Source of the DNA: Macrocystis pyrifera
Lineage: Eukaryota; Sar; Phaeophyceae; Laminariales; Laminariaceae
Reading direction: 5' to 3'
DNA length: 64,000 bases
NCBI GenBank assembly: GCA_031763025.1
Contig: JASSKH010000003.1
Span: 4,392,718 to 4,456,717, forward strand
The notes below the pieces were generated by a model, which saw only the letters and a program-made list of their open reading frames with translations, searched no databases and had not been told where the DNA came from. Positions 1-10,974 of the stretch are shown one piece after another. Positions within the stretch are counted from its first letter, which is position 1, and every line of letters begins with the position of its first letter. Made by a program: the position numbers and the translations under genes.

Positions 1-259
1 GAGCTGGTATTGTTTTTTTCAGGCATTGTTTGGTATTTGTTGAACCAAATTCGTCCCGACATGGCCGTTTCTGCCATGTTGACATCCGTTGCTTGCTGCA
101 ATCCGTTGCTTGCTGCATCGGGAGGGCGCGACGTGCAACGCAACGCATTTTGTTCTTTTTTACACAGCAGTGTTCAGTGTTTGTGCTGGATAGAAGCCTG
201 GCACCTCAAAATGTGCCCTCCACGCCTCTTCCTTGGCACCCGTTTCTCTCGGCTAACAG

Positions 260-428
260 GTGCTCAACTGGAGCGTCCTGGGGCCCGAGTACACAGCCTT
301 CGACGGGCTGGACGCGTTTGAACCGACGAAGGCGCTGGCGGTCCCGTCTACGACCAGCCTTGCCGCCTGCAGGGAACAGGACCCGGTGATAGACCAGGCC
401 AGCCATGATTACCACTACTTCTTGTCAG
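260..428 (+). CDS. putative internal exon of an unidentified host gene
   Basis: A 169-nt segment is open in one frame for 56 codons plus one base. It is preceded by a pyrimidine-rich stretch ending in an acceptor-like ctaacag at 253-259 and followed by a donor-like cag|gtatgt at 426-433. The translation has mixed composition (starts VLNWSVLGPEY, ends SHDYHYFLS) and is not a low-complexity shadow. I do not recognise the protein family. If real, it is one exon of a spliced gene whose other exons lie outside the window or in parts I could not resolve; the reading phase at its end is 1. The flanking DNA on both sides is AT-richer and has no comparable open frame. The ORF could be fortuitous. Confidence 0.35.
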
Positions 429-1116
429 GTATGTACTATACACCATTATGCCTGGTGTGCGTACGGCTTGCGTGCGTATATACATAATATGTACCTGGTA
501 CGTTTTTTTTTTTAGTTCGTTTTAGGTCGTGCCGCAGTTGCTATCGTATCGTACTCGTGCTGTAAACGGGTTCAACAAGGGTATCAGGCGTTTTTTAGGG
601 CTGTTCGCGGGGGCGGGTCCGGCCAAAACTCACGGGTCGGTTCGGATGTGGTCACCTATGTAGCCCGGCCCCGACGGGAGTTTTTTGGAGACCTCTTGAG
701 CCGACCCGACCCGACCCGCATCAAGGTCATGACTCGCGAACTGCCCCTGTATTTTTTTGCGCCAACTCTTTAAAGTGTGCGGGCAATTTCTCCTCCAAAA
801 GGACTGTTTCGAGTGTGCATTGTTATGCCCGGAAATATGGGGAATGCTTGGGTAGTAGCATGATGTACCTTACCTGCTAGTACCCAAGAACAGATGTCCT
901 CACTTGTCCGGAGAGAACTCTACCGTGTTTACTTGGAAGTATCTGAATGTAGGGTATTGTTGCGGGGGCCCATAATAAATAGGACCTACGGTGCACACAA
1001 AAACATATACCTGGTATATATTTTACCTAACAATGTTTGGTCCTACTTGCTATGCCCCCCCGTACTATATCTCAGATATAGTAGGATGATGGGACAACAA
1101 TCGTTGTTATTATTTG
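429..1116. other. unassigned DNA with a small inverted-repeat element
   Basis: No coding signal is visible. The only structure is a short fold-back at 597-747 whose ends read agggctgttcgcg on the left and cgcgaactgcccct on the right, with a GC-rich interior containing gggtcgg and ccgacccg stretches. The end sequence resembles small hAT-derived MITEs, but the flanking T-rich DNA gives no clean 8-bp target duplication. Confidence 0.3.
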
Positions 1117-1317
1117 GTTCGTTGTGACTTTCCCGAGAAAATTCCCGTACCAAAAAAACAAAAAAAAACTCCCCCCCCTACGGGATAATAAAGTTGACAA
1201 AAAGTTCCCATGTAATGTTCGTTGTGACTTTCCCGAGAAAATTCCCGTACCAAAAAAACAAAAAAAAAACTTCCCCCCCCCAAGGCATAATAAAGTTAAC
1301 AAAAAGTTTCCATGTAA
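1117..1317. repeat. 100-bp tandem duplication, two units
   Basis: The motif gttcgttgtgactttcccga starts at 1117 and again at 1217, exactly 100 bp apart. The two units stay alignable through an A-rich and a C-rich run to catgtaat. The ORFs that cross it on both strands are repeat shadows. After it, 1318-1647 holds no recognised feature apart from a short (cccgtc)n stretch near 1461-1480. Confidence 0.85.
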
Positions 1318-1647
1318 TATATGGAAATCGACGTAACAGTGAACGCCCGACTGTTGGAGGTGTATCTGTGGTCGGAATAGAAACGGTGCCCGTCTTGATG
1401 GGATGCGGGGTCAATGGTCATATGGTTGTAGTAAGGCAACTAACAAGCGAGTATATACCCCCCGTCCCCGTCCCCGTCCCCCCTGCCCTCATCACCTACC
1501 GCCTTTACCTACCCCTGCAGAACCTGCGGAAGACGTAGACCCGTCCTCCTGCCCGGAGCCTTGCACGGGGCTGGTGATCACCTACTACTGGTCATCCAAC
1601 ATCGGGTCCATCTACAAGCTCGACCAAGCCTCGGCCGATGCCGACCC

Positions 1648-1747
1648 NNNNNNNNNNNNNNNNNNNNNNNNNNNNNNNNNNNNNNNNNNNNNNNNNNNNN
1701 NNNNNNNNNNNNNNNNNNNNNNNNNNNNNNNNNNNNNNNNNNNNNNN
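1648..1747. other. assembly gap of 100 N
   Basis: Exactly 100 N bases. The gap falls just upstream of the readable gag of the first copia element, so that element's true 5' end, leader and 5' LTR cannot be judged. Confidence 0.99.
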
Positions 1748-1749
1748 AA

Positions 1750-3258
1750 ACTTGATACTTATCGCCAGGGGGGTTTAGCCGCGAAAGTGTGCACAAACAT
1801 ACACTGGTGTGGAATTTCCTGTCAACAGCCCTCAAAAACAAGAGCGAAAAGCCGAGGCAAGCGTGCGACGCTCTCCGTGCGTGGTACGGCCCTCAGACGA
1901 CGGGGGCCAAATCAGACCTCTCTAGACGCCTTAACAGTTTCAAGATGGCGCCGGGGAGCAACCCGCTCGAGGAGGTGGGCAGGATCGAGGATCTTGCCGC
2001 GGAAATGCGCACAGCAGGAATGTCAGTATACGACCACATGCTGTGCACCATCTGTATTGACGCTCTGCCTGCAGAATACGAGATATAGGCTCGGAACCTG
2101 GCATCACGTGACAGAATCGGCCGTGATGACATCATCAAGGCAGTTCGAGAACGGCATCACCGACTTTCTGGAAACAGGAAGAAGGGGTCCAACGCTGGCC
2201 ATGCAGGCCATGCTATGTACGCTGGCGGCGGCGGTGGCGGTGGTCGCGGGAAAGGTGGAGGAAATGGCAAAGAAAAAGGTGAAGGACGGGGTCACGGACG
2301 AGGCGGTGGAGGCACCAACGAGGACGGGGGTGGCTCGGTCGCGGCTGCTGGTGGCAATGGCAGCAGCGCCAAAGCCGCCAACGGAAGTACTCCAGTAGGC
2401 AAGTGTATTAGGTGTGGCAAGAAGGGCCATTGGAAGAGCGAGTGCACGGCGAAGCTATGCAGTCGATGCCAAGGACGCGGACACTCTGCCGATGCCTGTC
2501 CCACGTCCATGGATCGATGCAGTCGATGCAACAGGCGGGGACACGCTGCTGATGTCTTCCCCTTATCGAAAGAAGAAGCTGTCATGGCGGTGACGAGCGA
2601 GGATGGGGCAAGGGACGACGACCAAGAAAAAGGTACGGTCCAGGCCTCAGCTTTCAGGGCCGAAGAGACAGGCAAGTGCAGCGGTGGTTCGGGGGAAGGG
2701 GAGTCTGCTTGGCAGGCAGGAAACGAGACCTGGAAATGCAATAGTGGTGCGTCTACTCACATGACGCCCTCCGCAGACTGCATGATAAACTATAGAGAAT
2801 GCAACTTGACTCTCCCAATCGCTGACGGATCCACTCGAGCGATCGAAGGTTTCGATGTCGTGAGCGTTGTCTTTCGGTCCGGAAACGGTCCCGTGGAAAT
2901 GCTGCTTACGAACGTTGCGCGCGTGCCGGATCACCGCTACCACTCATTTTCCCTGCCCACTCTCGTCAAAAAACGGCCATACTGTCGAAGGGCGCCCACG
3001 GGGCTTGTAGTCAGGCTCAAGTCAGAGCGTTCGATCGTGTTTCCGTTGAGTGGGACCCTCTACAGCCTGTACGGCTGCCGAGTCGACCACAGTCGTGGGG
3101 AAAATGCCTGTGCTGTACTCGCCTCGGCGCAACTGCCCAACCAGCCTGCACCACCTGTACCTGCCGAGGCGAATGGCTCCCTGTCTACGGAAAAGGGAGG
3201 GTCAGAGGCAGACGACGTGAGCACGTCGGATCGAGGTGGTTGGGGGGGTGGTGGATGA
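1750..3258 (+). pseudogene. copia 1 gag-protease region, one in-frame stop
   Basis: Frame 1 encodes a copia-type Gag (about 1775-2400). It is interrupted by a TAG at 2086-2088 and then continues in the same frame without a shift. A Gly-rich stretch leads to three CX2CX4HX4C zinc knuckles beginning at 2404, 2458 and 2518. The first two are intact (CIRCGKKGHWKSEC, CSRCQGRGHSADAC). The third ends in Phe instead of Cys. The aspartic protease follows, but its catalytic motif at 2731-2750 reads WKCNSGAS, with Asn (codon 2740-2742) where the family has Asp. A short LYSL-like remnant of the pre-integrase region ends near 3100, and the frame closes at 3258 after a Gly/Trp run. The usual HHCC and DDE integrase blocks do not follow. 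Confidence 0.8.
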
Positions 3259-3889
3259 GCTGGACGACGGTCTGGCTCACTTGAACGACCTTGACGTGAC
3301 GTGGGGTTTTGACCTGGACGCGTTTATGCAGGAGCGTGCACAACAGGCACCTGCCGTCGGCGAGGCCGGCGGCGAAACACCCGAGACAATGAGTTCGTCT
3401 CAAGGGGGCGCTGTAGACGCTTCCTCGGTCCCGGCAGAAAGGGCCGAAACAGCCGAGACGATGGATTCGTCTCAAGGGGGCGCCGTGGACGCCTCCTCGG
3501 TCCCGGCAGAGAGGGCCGGAAGCGACCCGGGCGCACCATCAGCCTCCGACACCGGCCAAGAGGACTGTGAGGATCCCCCCATGGTCCTGTCGGGAAGGCC
3601 AGCACACGAGCTCAGCAGCTGGGGCCGGCTCCCCCCGACAGTACGGGGCCGGACCCGGTGTCAGAGCCAACGCCTGGAGAGTGAACCTGCTGTGCACCAA
3701 GTAAGGATGGATGGAGGAGCCGCAGGCGCGCTGCTTGCGGCAGCGTACGAGTCGTGGACGAAGCCTGGGAGTATGCTGAATCGTTTCTGGACGACGGAGG
3801 ACGCAGTGGCTTTGATGGCCGGAGGACCAACTGTGGAGAACAAAGGGGAGTTGACTTGTTCATGCCCAGTGGTTTCCCGGAAGACGTAG
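3236..3889 (+). pseudogene. copia 1 acidic linker with internal 60-bp repeat
   Basis: This frame-2 stretch joins the protease to the RT. Its translation is rich in Glu, Gly, Ala and Ser and contains a tandem duplication (about 3388-3510) in which an MSSSQGGAVDASSVPAERA-like unit appears twice. No known domain is seen. In copia elements a variable hydrophilic linker sits between integrase and RT. Here it sits directly after the protease, which is how the loss of integrase shows. The RT frame takes over between 3754 and 3889 through a frameshift. Confidence 0.6.
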
Positions 3890-4831
3890 AACCGCCCCCA
3901 CAGTCCGTAGCAGATGTAGAGCGTTCTCAATACAAAGCGGCGTGGCACGAGGCCATGAAAATTGAGTTGGACGGTCACAAAACGACCGGTACGTACGAAG
4001 CCGCGACACCGCCAAAAGGGCGGAAAACTGTAGGTGCGAAGTGGGTGTGTACCTACAAGACGGATAAGGATGGCCTGATAGTACAGACAAATGCCAGACT
4101 TGTGGCTAAGGGTTTTAACCAGGTGCAGGATGTAGATTATTTTCAAACGTTTGCACCAACTCCCTCTTCAGCGTCAGTTAAAATTCTGGCGGCTGTTGCA
4201 AATGAACATGGTTTGAAGATTTTTCATCTAGACGTCGCACAAGCTTTTGTTCGCGCGAAACTCGACGCCGAGACATACATGAAACTATACGGTGAGTGTG
4301 GTGACATGTCAGGAAAGATCGTCCACCTCAACAGATCACTCTATGGCCTAAAGCAGAGCGGACGGCAGTCGGCCGGATTATTGGTAGAGACCGTGGTAGA
4401 GTACGGAATGGAGCAATGTAGGTCTGACCCGTGTGTGTTTCGCATGGTTGTGGACGGCAAGGTAGAACTGATCATGGCCGTTCATGTAGACGGTATCGTG
4501 ATCGCAGGATCAGATGAGACATACAGAGATTTCCATACGGCGCTAGCTATGAAATTTCCCACGAATAACCTCGGCGAACTGACTTGGTACACTGGTTGTG
4601 CTTTTGAACGCAACTGGGAACTGGAGACATTGGAGATTACGCAGAAGGCGTTCATTGAGAGCATGCTGAATCATTTTGGTGTTAACTCATCCTCTGACAT
4701 CCCCGCGACCCCCGGTGTGGAACTAGGTCCAAGAGAGTAGGGCGAACTTGGAGGAGACTGGCTGTACAGGGAGACTGTGGGCAGCTTGATGTGGCTGTCG
4801 ACCATGACGAGGCCAGAAAGTCTCGATCGCT
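3754..4831 (+). pseudogene. copia 1 reverse transcriptase, HVDG at the catalytic site
   Basis: Frame 1 carries the copia RT (RVT_2) block: GAKWVCTYKTDKDG and ARLVAKGFNQ at about 4037-4120, QTFAPT at about 4144, LDVAQAFVRAKL at about 4228 and SLYGLKQSGRQ at about 4338. The catalytic motif, normally YVDD-like, reads HVDG at 4483-4494, so the second metal-binding Asp is replaced by Gly. A TAG at 4738-4740 interrupts the frame. Downstream, YRETVGSLMWLSTMTRPES continues in frame to about 4815, after which the product shifts to frame 2. The family normally reverse-transcribes element RNA within virus-like particles; this copy should be inactive. Confidence 0.85.
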
Positions 4832-5440
4832 GTGCGTGCTGTGGCGCGCCACTCTCACAACCCAACGGAGAGGCACTGGAAGGCAGTTTTGAAGACTATG
4901 GCTTACCTTCACGGGACCAGGTTTATGGGATTGACTTTCGTGCGGGGCTCGGGATTGGATTTGACTGGGTATAGTGATGCTGATTCTGCGGTTAAGTCGA
5001 ACGATAGGCGCTCGGTATCGGGGACGGTAATTACCCTAGGGGGTGCGGCCTTCAGTTGGGCAAGTAGCACGCAGAGGTGTGTTACGTTGTCGACAGCAGA
5101 AGCAGAGTATGTCGCCCTGGGTGAAGGGGTGAAGGAAGCTTTGTTTACGGGCGCGGTGTTGTCGTTTATTTGTCCAGAGCTAAGCGGATCATGTGTCCGG
5201 GTTTTCGAGGATAACCCGGGGGCCATAGCGTTGGCTGAGAACCCTCTTAGTTCTGCTCAGACTATGCATGTCGACGTGCATTTTCATTTTGTCAGAGAGC
5301 CACTTCGTGCTGAGAGGATCGACATTCAGTTCGTAGCTTCGGAAGAGCAGCACGCGGATATTTTTACGAAATCCCTTGCTGCGACCCCTTTTAAGTCTCA
5401 CCGTAGGTTGTCGTTGAATCTGCCTTTGGAAGGTCAATAA
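4832..5440 (+). pseudogene. copia 1 RNase H region
   Basis: Frame 2 continues the C-terminal part of the copia polyprotein after a frameshift near 4815-4832. Recognisable RNase H signatures are YSDAD (about 4968), STAEAEYVALGEGVKEAL (about 5093), a VFEDN-type Asp (about 5200) and the terminal SEEQHADIFTKSL (about 5340). The frame ends at a TAA at 5438-5440. The helix that usually reads SKHID carries substitutions (QTMHVD). It is a continuation of the RT entry and not an independent gene. Confidence 0.85.
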
Positions 5441-5974
5441 GGGGGTATGAGCATTATTCGATGAGTACCATGTTTGAGTGATGCGAGGAATAATTTGTCA
5501 ATGTCGCCAAGCCTGCGCTACTTTGAGGGGCATGGGGGAGTAGGGCACCGCTTGGCATTTTATTTTCTGGCCATGGCCATCGTTTGGAATGCGGCCGTTG
5601 TTTCAATTGCAATGGTTTGAATTATATGTGTTATGCAGGGGGTTTTAACCCGGTGGCCGGGTGTCCTCCTGCGGGACTGTCGTTGGCTGTTCTTAAGTTC
5701 TAGCAAGTCTAGAATGTCTTTTCGGTCTCGTCACTGCTGTGAAGAGCCAGGGAGGGATTTCGTTTGGATCGTTCCAGCAGCGACGGTTACAAGTTGTAGA
5801 GGGTTGCGTATATCTTCGCAAGCGTTATTGTGAGTTATGCCGTGTGTTCATGAGGAGAGTTTAAGCACTCCGTTCTCTGCTCCGAGCTACGAGCTAGGCT
5901 CCACTATCTCTCCCCTCCTCTGTCCTCTAATACAACGACTATAAAGCATCTCATCAGACCACGTGGTGGTCAGG
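5441..5974. other. 3' flank of copia 1, probable degenerate 3' LTR
   Basis: After the polyprotein stop comes a purine-rich stretch at about 5523-5540, then roughly 400 bp that could be a 3' LTR. No matching 5' copy exists in the window, so I cannot define its borders. No other coding signal is seen. Confidence 0.35.
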
Positions 5975-6406
5975 GCATCCAGGCTTAGACTCTACGAACA
6001 CTCGCTTCTTTCGCACGCCTCTCGCACACGTACCGGGAAAGCGTGCGTCGCCCCTGCTCATCCTCCTTCCTTTGCATGATGCTGCAGCTCGCCAACCGCC
6101 GCTGTTGCTGTTGCCTGCTGCTGACGTGAAGAGGAACCGCAACAGAGAAACCACCACAGAAACCACGACAGTAGGCCTAGCCTCTAGGCCTATCAATCGG
6201 CAGCGAGCAGTGCCGTGCTCTACTCGTGCACCTATCACGAGAAGCTAGGAGGCGGCACGGGGCGAGTATGATCGTTCTTCTCTTCTCTCTGCCTCAAAAC
6301 AAATTAACCCATTTAGTTTCCGTCGGTAGAGCCCATGACTACAAATAATTAATTCCGTCGGTTGTGAACAAAACAGGCATCTCACGTGAACTTAGAGATG
6401 CTACGC
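5975..6406. repeat. orphan A-type terminal repeat of the large tyrosine-recombinase retroelement
   Basis: This block aligns with the right ends of the two large elements (31070-31418 and 43140-43499) and with 34480-34709. Shared landmarks include ctctcgcacac, cggcagcgagcagtgccgtg, gtttccgtcggtagagccca and aattccgtcggtt. It ends in a hairpin, gcatctc (6377-6383) pairing with gagatgc (6395-6401), five bases before the common boundary at acgc (6406). No B-type terminal sequence or coding region adjoins it here, so it is a stand-alone remnant. Confidence 0.75.
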
Positions 6407-8528
6407 TTTTTTCTGTCGACATGTTGATCCTCTCACGTCCTTTTTCATGCCGTACTGCTGTGCTCGCGCAAATTATCTATGCGCACATCATTTAACTCCA
6501 AGTAAGGTAATAGCCACCTACCAGTATTAACCAACAGGGAATGCTCAGGCTGGTAAAAAAGGGTGCGTTGTACTCGTATAAATTCAGTACGTTATAAAGG
6601 CTCCCGATTCACTTGTTTTTTACTTAAATCTCGACCTGGTTTTCTTTTTACTGCTTGTGGCAGTCCTATTATAAATCGGACAGGCCACGACTTCCAGTAC
6701 GGAGTAATAGATGATCTACAATAGGTCCGCTATGATATGTTTGGGAAGATCTGTACAGTACAGATCCCAAACAGGAAAAGTTTCGTACTCGTAGATATCA
6801 AGCAGGATACACGGCTCCCACCCGCCAATATTAGCTGGCTACTACAGATCAGGCTTTGGGCTGCTCTCTGAAAAATCTACCCACGGGTTGATCATTCGTG
6901 TGGAAATCGATGACCGGTCCGATGCTTTTTCAAGTCTGTCCCCCAAAAAGCGGCGGGTTCAATTTTCACGGGCATAATAATAGAAACAAGACGAAGTCCT
7001 CTCATCTCTCGTACTCGTACTCGTACATCTTGCTACCTCGTACCTCTGGACACAAATATGTGGACTACTACTGTTGTTGTCACCTGCGGCGTCCATGCCT
7101 GCTGTAGTACTGGTCCAAGAAGACCCGCCCTCTACCGGCCCCTCTGTCATAGCCGTCGCCCTCTGAGCGGAAGCTTTCACTGATGATGCTGCTCTCCAGC
7201 GCCGTCCCCAAAAACCCTGCCAAGGCGTCAGGTGACATCTCCAACTAACTGGCCGCCTTCAGGTACCGGTTCGATCTTGTCGCGCACGAGAATTCGGTCA
7301 AGCCGCTGCTGTTGTATACCCACAGGTAGACTTATATATGGACCCTGTAGCAAGTAGACCTGGTATACGAATACATACTGCTGTACCATACGTACAGACA
7401 GTATACGTGGCAATAACAGACACAGGTGTCGATCAGTGATGAAATGCGAATTTTGAATTTTGAATGTTATGGGTTGTGGGCCGCACTTCGTCGGGATATC
7501 GTACTTTGGAATAAAACGTTCAAGTAGATATCAAGTTTGCATCGTGTGGAGTATGGTTTCTGAATCGGAAACTTGCGCCAATTAACAAGACGTCCTGACT
7601 ATGAGCACGCGAAGCAAGCGGCGAACGGGATGGGATGCAGCACTCGCGGTTAAGACAGCAGCAGCAACGACTCCGAAAGGTCGGCCATTCTTACACCCGG
7701 AAAATGGTATGCAAAAGGTTCTCGATGTTTCGCGGACAAACTTTTCAGGGCCTGATTTGCTGGGCACGGCAGAAGAGGAGGCAGCAGAGCACCCATAAAC
7801 CAACCATTGGCGCCTGTAGCTATAAGGCTTCGTCTCCAGTCCCCAAGTGAAGTGCACACCCTGGGTGCTCACAGTTCTGGTCTCCCCGGTCAGTAACGCC
7901 TACACACAATGAACGCCATTCTTACATGTACGTGGGGACAGGGGATGGGCTTAAACGTCCCCTGCGAGTCCCCAATGAAAGTGTCATTCCCATTGCATAA
8001 TACGTTGTTGAATGTCGAGCGGTGTATTTGAAGAGCGGGGGGGGGGGGCGGCGAAACGAGACACGATATGATATTTTTCCTCATATTTTTGTCAAAACAA
8101 AGCAAGAGAAAGCGCCTGTGATGATGTAGACAAAAATAATTTTCCAGTGGTACGAAAAATTCAAGAAAAAAGACATGGTCGCGGACAGCGTTGAAACCGT
8201 TGAGCTGTTGGACCCTGCGCATGCCAGAATTTTAACCACTCGCCGACCACCTGGAATATCTTCGTTCTGTACGCACTCGTGCTTCCTTTCATCATATTTT
8301 TGTACTTCGAGCTGACCCCCAGCCGGGCTGGACCTTGGGCGCTGGTGGTGCAGAGAAGACATGTTGTAGAGGTGCTGATCTTGCCTGCTCACTGAAATAT
8401 AGTACGTATTCTACATACATACATCGTACGCGACGGTTTACGAACGGCCCTGTATAAAATGTTTCCCCGCCATTGGACCTACTGTTTGTACTGCTGTTTG
8501 TAGTAACACACTATTATTATTGCTGCTG
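6407..8528. other. unassigned DNA
   Basis: I see no supported gene. Small ORFs at 7601-7798 (+) and 7582-7872 (-) overlap each other and have no recognisable domains. Short simple-sequence stretches occur, for example gtactcgtactcgtac near 7013-7026 and a G-run near 8037-8049. Confidence 0.5.
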
Positions 8529-9028
8529 TGTGAAGCGGGGCCCGTGGTATGGTAAGGGTAAGGGTAAGGGTAAGGGACGCAGGTGGTTCTGGCAGCTGGA
8601 AAGCAGTGCTTCGCTTCTTCTGATTTAGATATTCTTATTGGTGGCGAGAGCTGAGGAGATGCTCTGGTAGAGAAGTGAGAGGTAGGGGGGAGGGACTCGA
8701 CGCCCAGATATAATCGTCCCACCCCACGCCACAAGCTCTCCTAAATTCCTCTTATCTGATGTACTCCTACAGAACTTTCCTTTGGCTACCGACCGTTCTT
8801 CTGCTAATATAAGAACTTCTCACTTCGTGGTCCTATCTGCGTTAAGGAACATTACTCTCGTCTAACGGGTTATCCGCCCTAGGGAACATTCCTAAAAGAA
8901 CGTTACTCTCGACTAACGGAATATCCGCCGGGTTAATCCATTCTTCGGATTATTCTCGTATTCGTGAGACTACAAACCACAACATATTAGCTATATCTAT
9001 AGCCCATGAGTACTCCACTCCTATCACA
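8529..9028. repeat. solo-LTR-like repeat, family B copy 1
   Basis: The 500-bp block begins TGTGA and ends TCACA, short inverted termini of the 5'-TG...CA-3' type seen in LTRs. It is flanked by gctg at 8525-8528 and 9029-9032, a possible 4-bp target duplication in a gctgctg context. It is closely related to 44370-44858 and 63488-63983. Near its 5' end it carries a short (ggtaag)n run at about 8549-8577 that also appears, shortened, in the other copies. No coding sequence is present. Confidence 0.7.
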
Positions 9029-9475
9029 GCTGCTACTATTGCTACCTGGTACAGTAATAAAACTGCTGTGCACGTGCCTGCGGATTATACTGCAGTCTGG
9101 TATGCTATGGGCGAGTAGACGGATGGTACGAAACATTGTCGTCGTGTTCGTGTCCATGTAAACGTAGCGTAGTGTAAATTTATATACCAACAGCGGCACG
9201 TGGCTACGGCAGCGTGAATCACACCACCAGTTAGCCAATCCACGAGTTACACGGTTCTACATGCCAATATGAGTTTCGTATTAAATTCGCAGTACACCGC
9301 GGTACTGCTGTAAAGTCTTCAGCAGGAGTCGCGGTCCTGTTATATCGCGGTGTGCGGTGCTTTCGGGCAGACGGCGATATGCGCAAAATAAGCGGGGCCC
9401 CGACCATGGCGACGTGCTGGTGCGGTGGTAGTTCGCTCTTCCACCCTTTTTATATGTTTTGCTTTATGAGTCTCT
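9029..9475. other. unassigned DNA
   Basis: No gene, repeat or RNA feature recognised. Confidence 0.4.
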
Positions 9476-10450
9476 ACTTCTTTCGTGGAAGTTTCCATCC
9501 ACTGCCATGGGAAGCTTCCACCAACTTCCATGGAAATAGATCTGGAGAAATCTACTTCCACGGATAGTTCCATCTATTTTTCCAGTGATATTCGTTTCCT
9601 CTACTTTCAGGAAGCTTCAATCCACCTCACCCACCTACTCCTATCTATTCCCATTCCCATGCGGGCATGCACGTCCAAAAGTTCTGAAACTGCCACCGAC
9701 TTCCATCTACTTCCACTAGTACTCCAGCTTCCACATATTCGCTCTATGGAGTTCTCCCGACTTCTGGTGACTTCCACGAGCTTCCGCATATACTTTCACG
9801 AGCTCCCATACCGGCCACGCCCATCTCCATCTATTTCCAAATCTGCTTCCACCGACATCCACGAGCTCCCATGTCGACTTCGACCGACTTCCACAATACA
9901 CTTCCATCTACTGTACGTCCGCAAATACTTCCTCTACCGATTTCCATCTAGACTTCCGTCTTATTCCACGAGCTTCCATATCTACTTCCAATGAATTCCA
10001 TTGGCTTGTACGGGCTTCGACTTAGACACGGTGCTATTACGGCTCGTGCTTTGCACTCTCGACCTCCGGAGGTTCCTGCGGAGGGCTGATGCTATGTTTG
10101 CCACTAAGTTGGGACGGGGTACTGAATAGGCTGTAGTCCGGGTGAGACTAGGGTGCCGAGTGGAAGCTTCCTAAAAAGCAGGAGGTAGACTCTGCTTGCG
10201 CACAAGTGTATAAATGGAGGTACGAAGTATTGTGCTGTTTCCATGAAAGCTTCTGCTAGTCCCATGCAAGCTACAGTAGTATACTTTCAATTAAGCTAGA
10301 AGTGGATGTTGTGGAAGCTTTCATGGAGGTGGATGAAAGTAGATGCAATTATATGAAAGCTTCCATGGAGGAAGTAGATGGAAGTAAACGGAAGCTTCCA
10401 TTAAAGTACATGCAGGAAGTAGACGGAGGTGGATTGACGCTTCCACGGGA
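9476..10450. repeat. TTCCA/TGGAA-rich degenerate repeat with a strand switch
   Basis: From about 9476 to 10010 the plus strand is packed with irregularly spaced cttcca words (cttccatctacttcca, cacgagcttcca). From about 10230 to 10450 the complementary words dominate (ggaagtagatggaagt, ggaagcttcca). The halves therefore have opposite polarity and could fold back on each other. Small ORFs across it are Ser/Thr/Pro-rich shadows. A further patch of the same composition lies at 18650-18915. Confidence 0.65.
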
Positions 10451-10974
10451 ATTATGTACAGTGCACGCGAATATGCCGTGGGCAGCCGCCTTGTCTGCAA
10501 GGCGCGCGGGACTCATGCGGTGGAGTGGGTTATCACTGCCTGGATACATCTCTTTACTACACAAATGCGGTCGAACAGCCGCCATCACTGTTAGTTGTAC
10601 TCGTAGTTTTCATCACCCTTTTGCATGAGGAGGTTCTCAATCTTTGCGAGCCGTAAATACTGTTGGGCAGCCCCTCTTGGCTCCAATCGATCCTCGAGGG
10701 ATCCAGCAAGAATCCACCACACCGTTTAGCTGCGGCGTGTCCGGCGTGGTGAATTATTGCCTGATGCTGCGATCGTTGTACAATTCCCTGAACGCTCCAC
10801 CACAAACGGTAGGCTGGTCGACCAGCTAAAGCCTTTGAGCTGCAACCAGCTTCGTGCTCGTCGACCGCTCAGCGCTTTCTGGGACTCAAACATCTGCTGA
10901 GTAATCTTATCGTTCGCCTCGGACAGTCCTTCCGAGTGCGACTCTTCCTAGATTTATCCAACCGGATGATACCA
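10451..10974. other. unassigned DNA upstream of a gag scrap
   Basis: No supported gene. It may include diverged 5' gag sequence of the fragment that follows, but no motif can be read. Confidence 0.35.

Larger units (their letters stand above)
1748..5550 (+). mobile_element. Ty1/copia retrotransposon 1, integrase-less and degenerate
   Basis: Domains in order are Gag with zinc knuckles, aspartic protease, an acidic repeat linker, reverse transcriptase and RNase H, the copia order with integrase missing. A purine-rich stretch near 5523-5540 (ggggcatgggggagtaggg) fits a polypurine tract before a 3' LTR, but no 5' copy of the sequence after it is visible, so LTR borders are not assigned. The 5' end runs into the assembly gap. 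In-frame stops, frameshifts and active-site substitutions show that this copy is dead. Confidence 0.85.

Noticed and set aside
8549-8577. Telomere remnant from (ggtaag)n
   Set aside because: The run is inside an LTR-like repeat that occurs three times with variable run length, and the unit order is not a standard telomere array.
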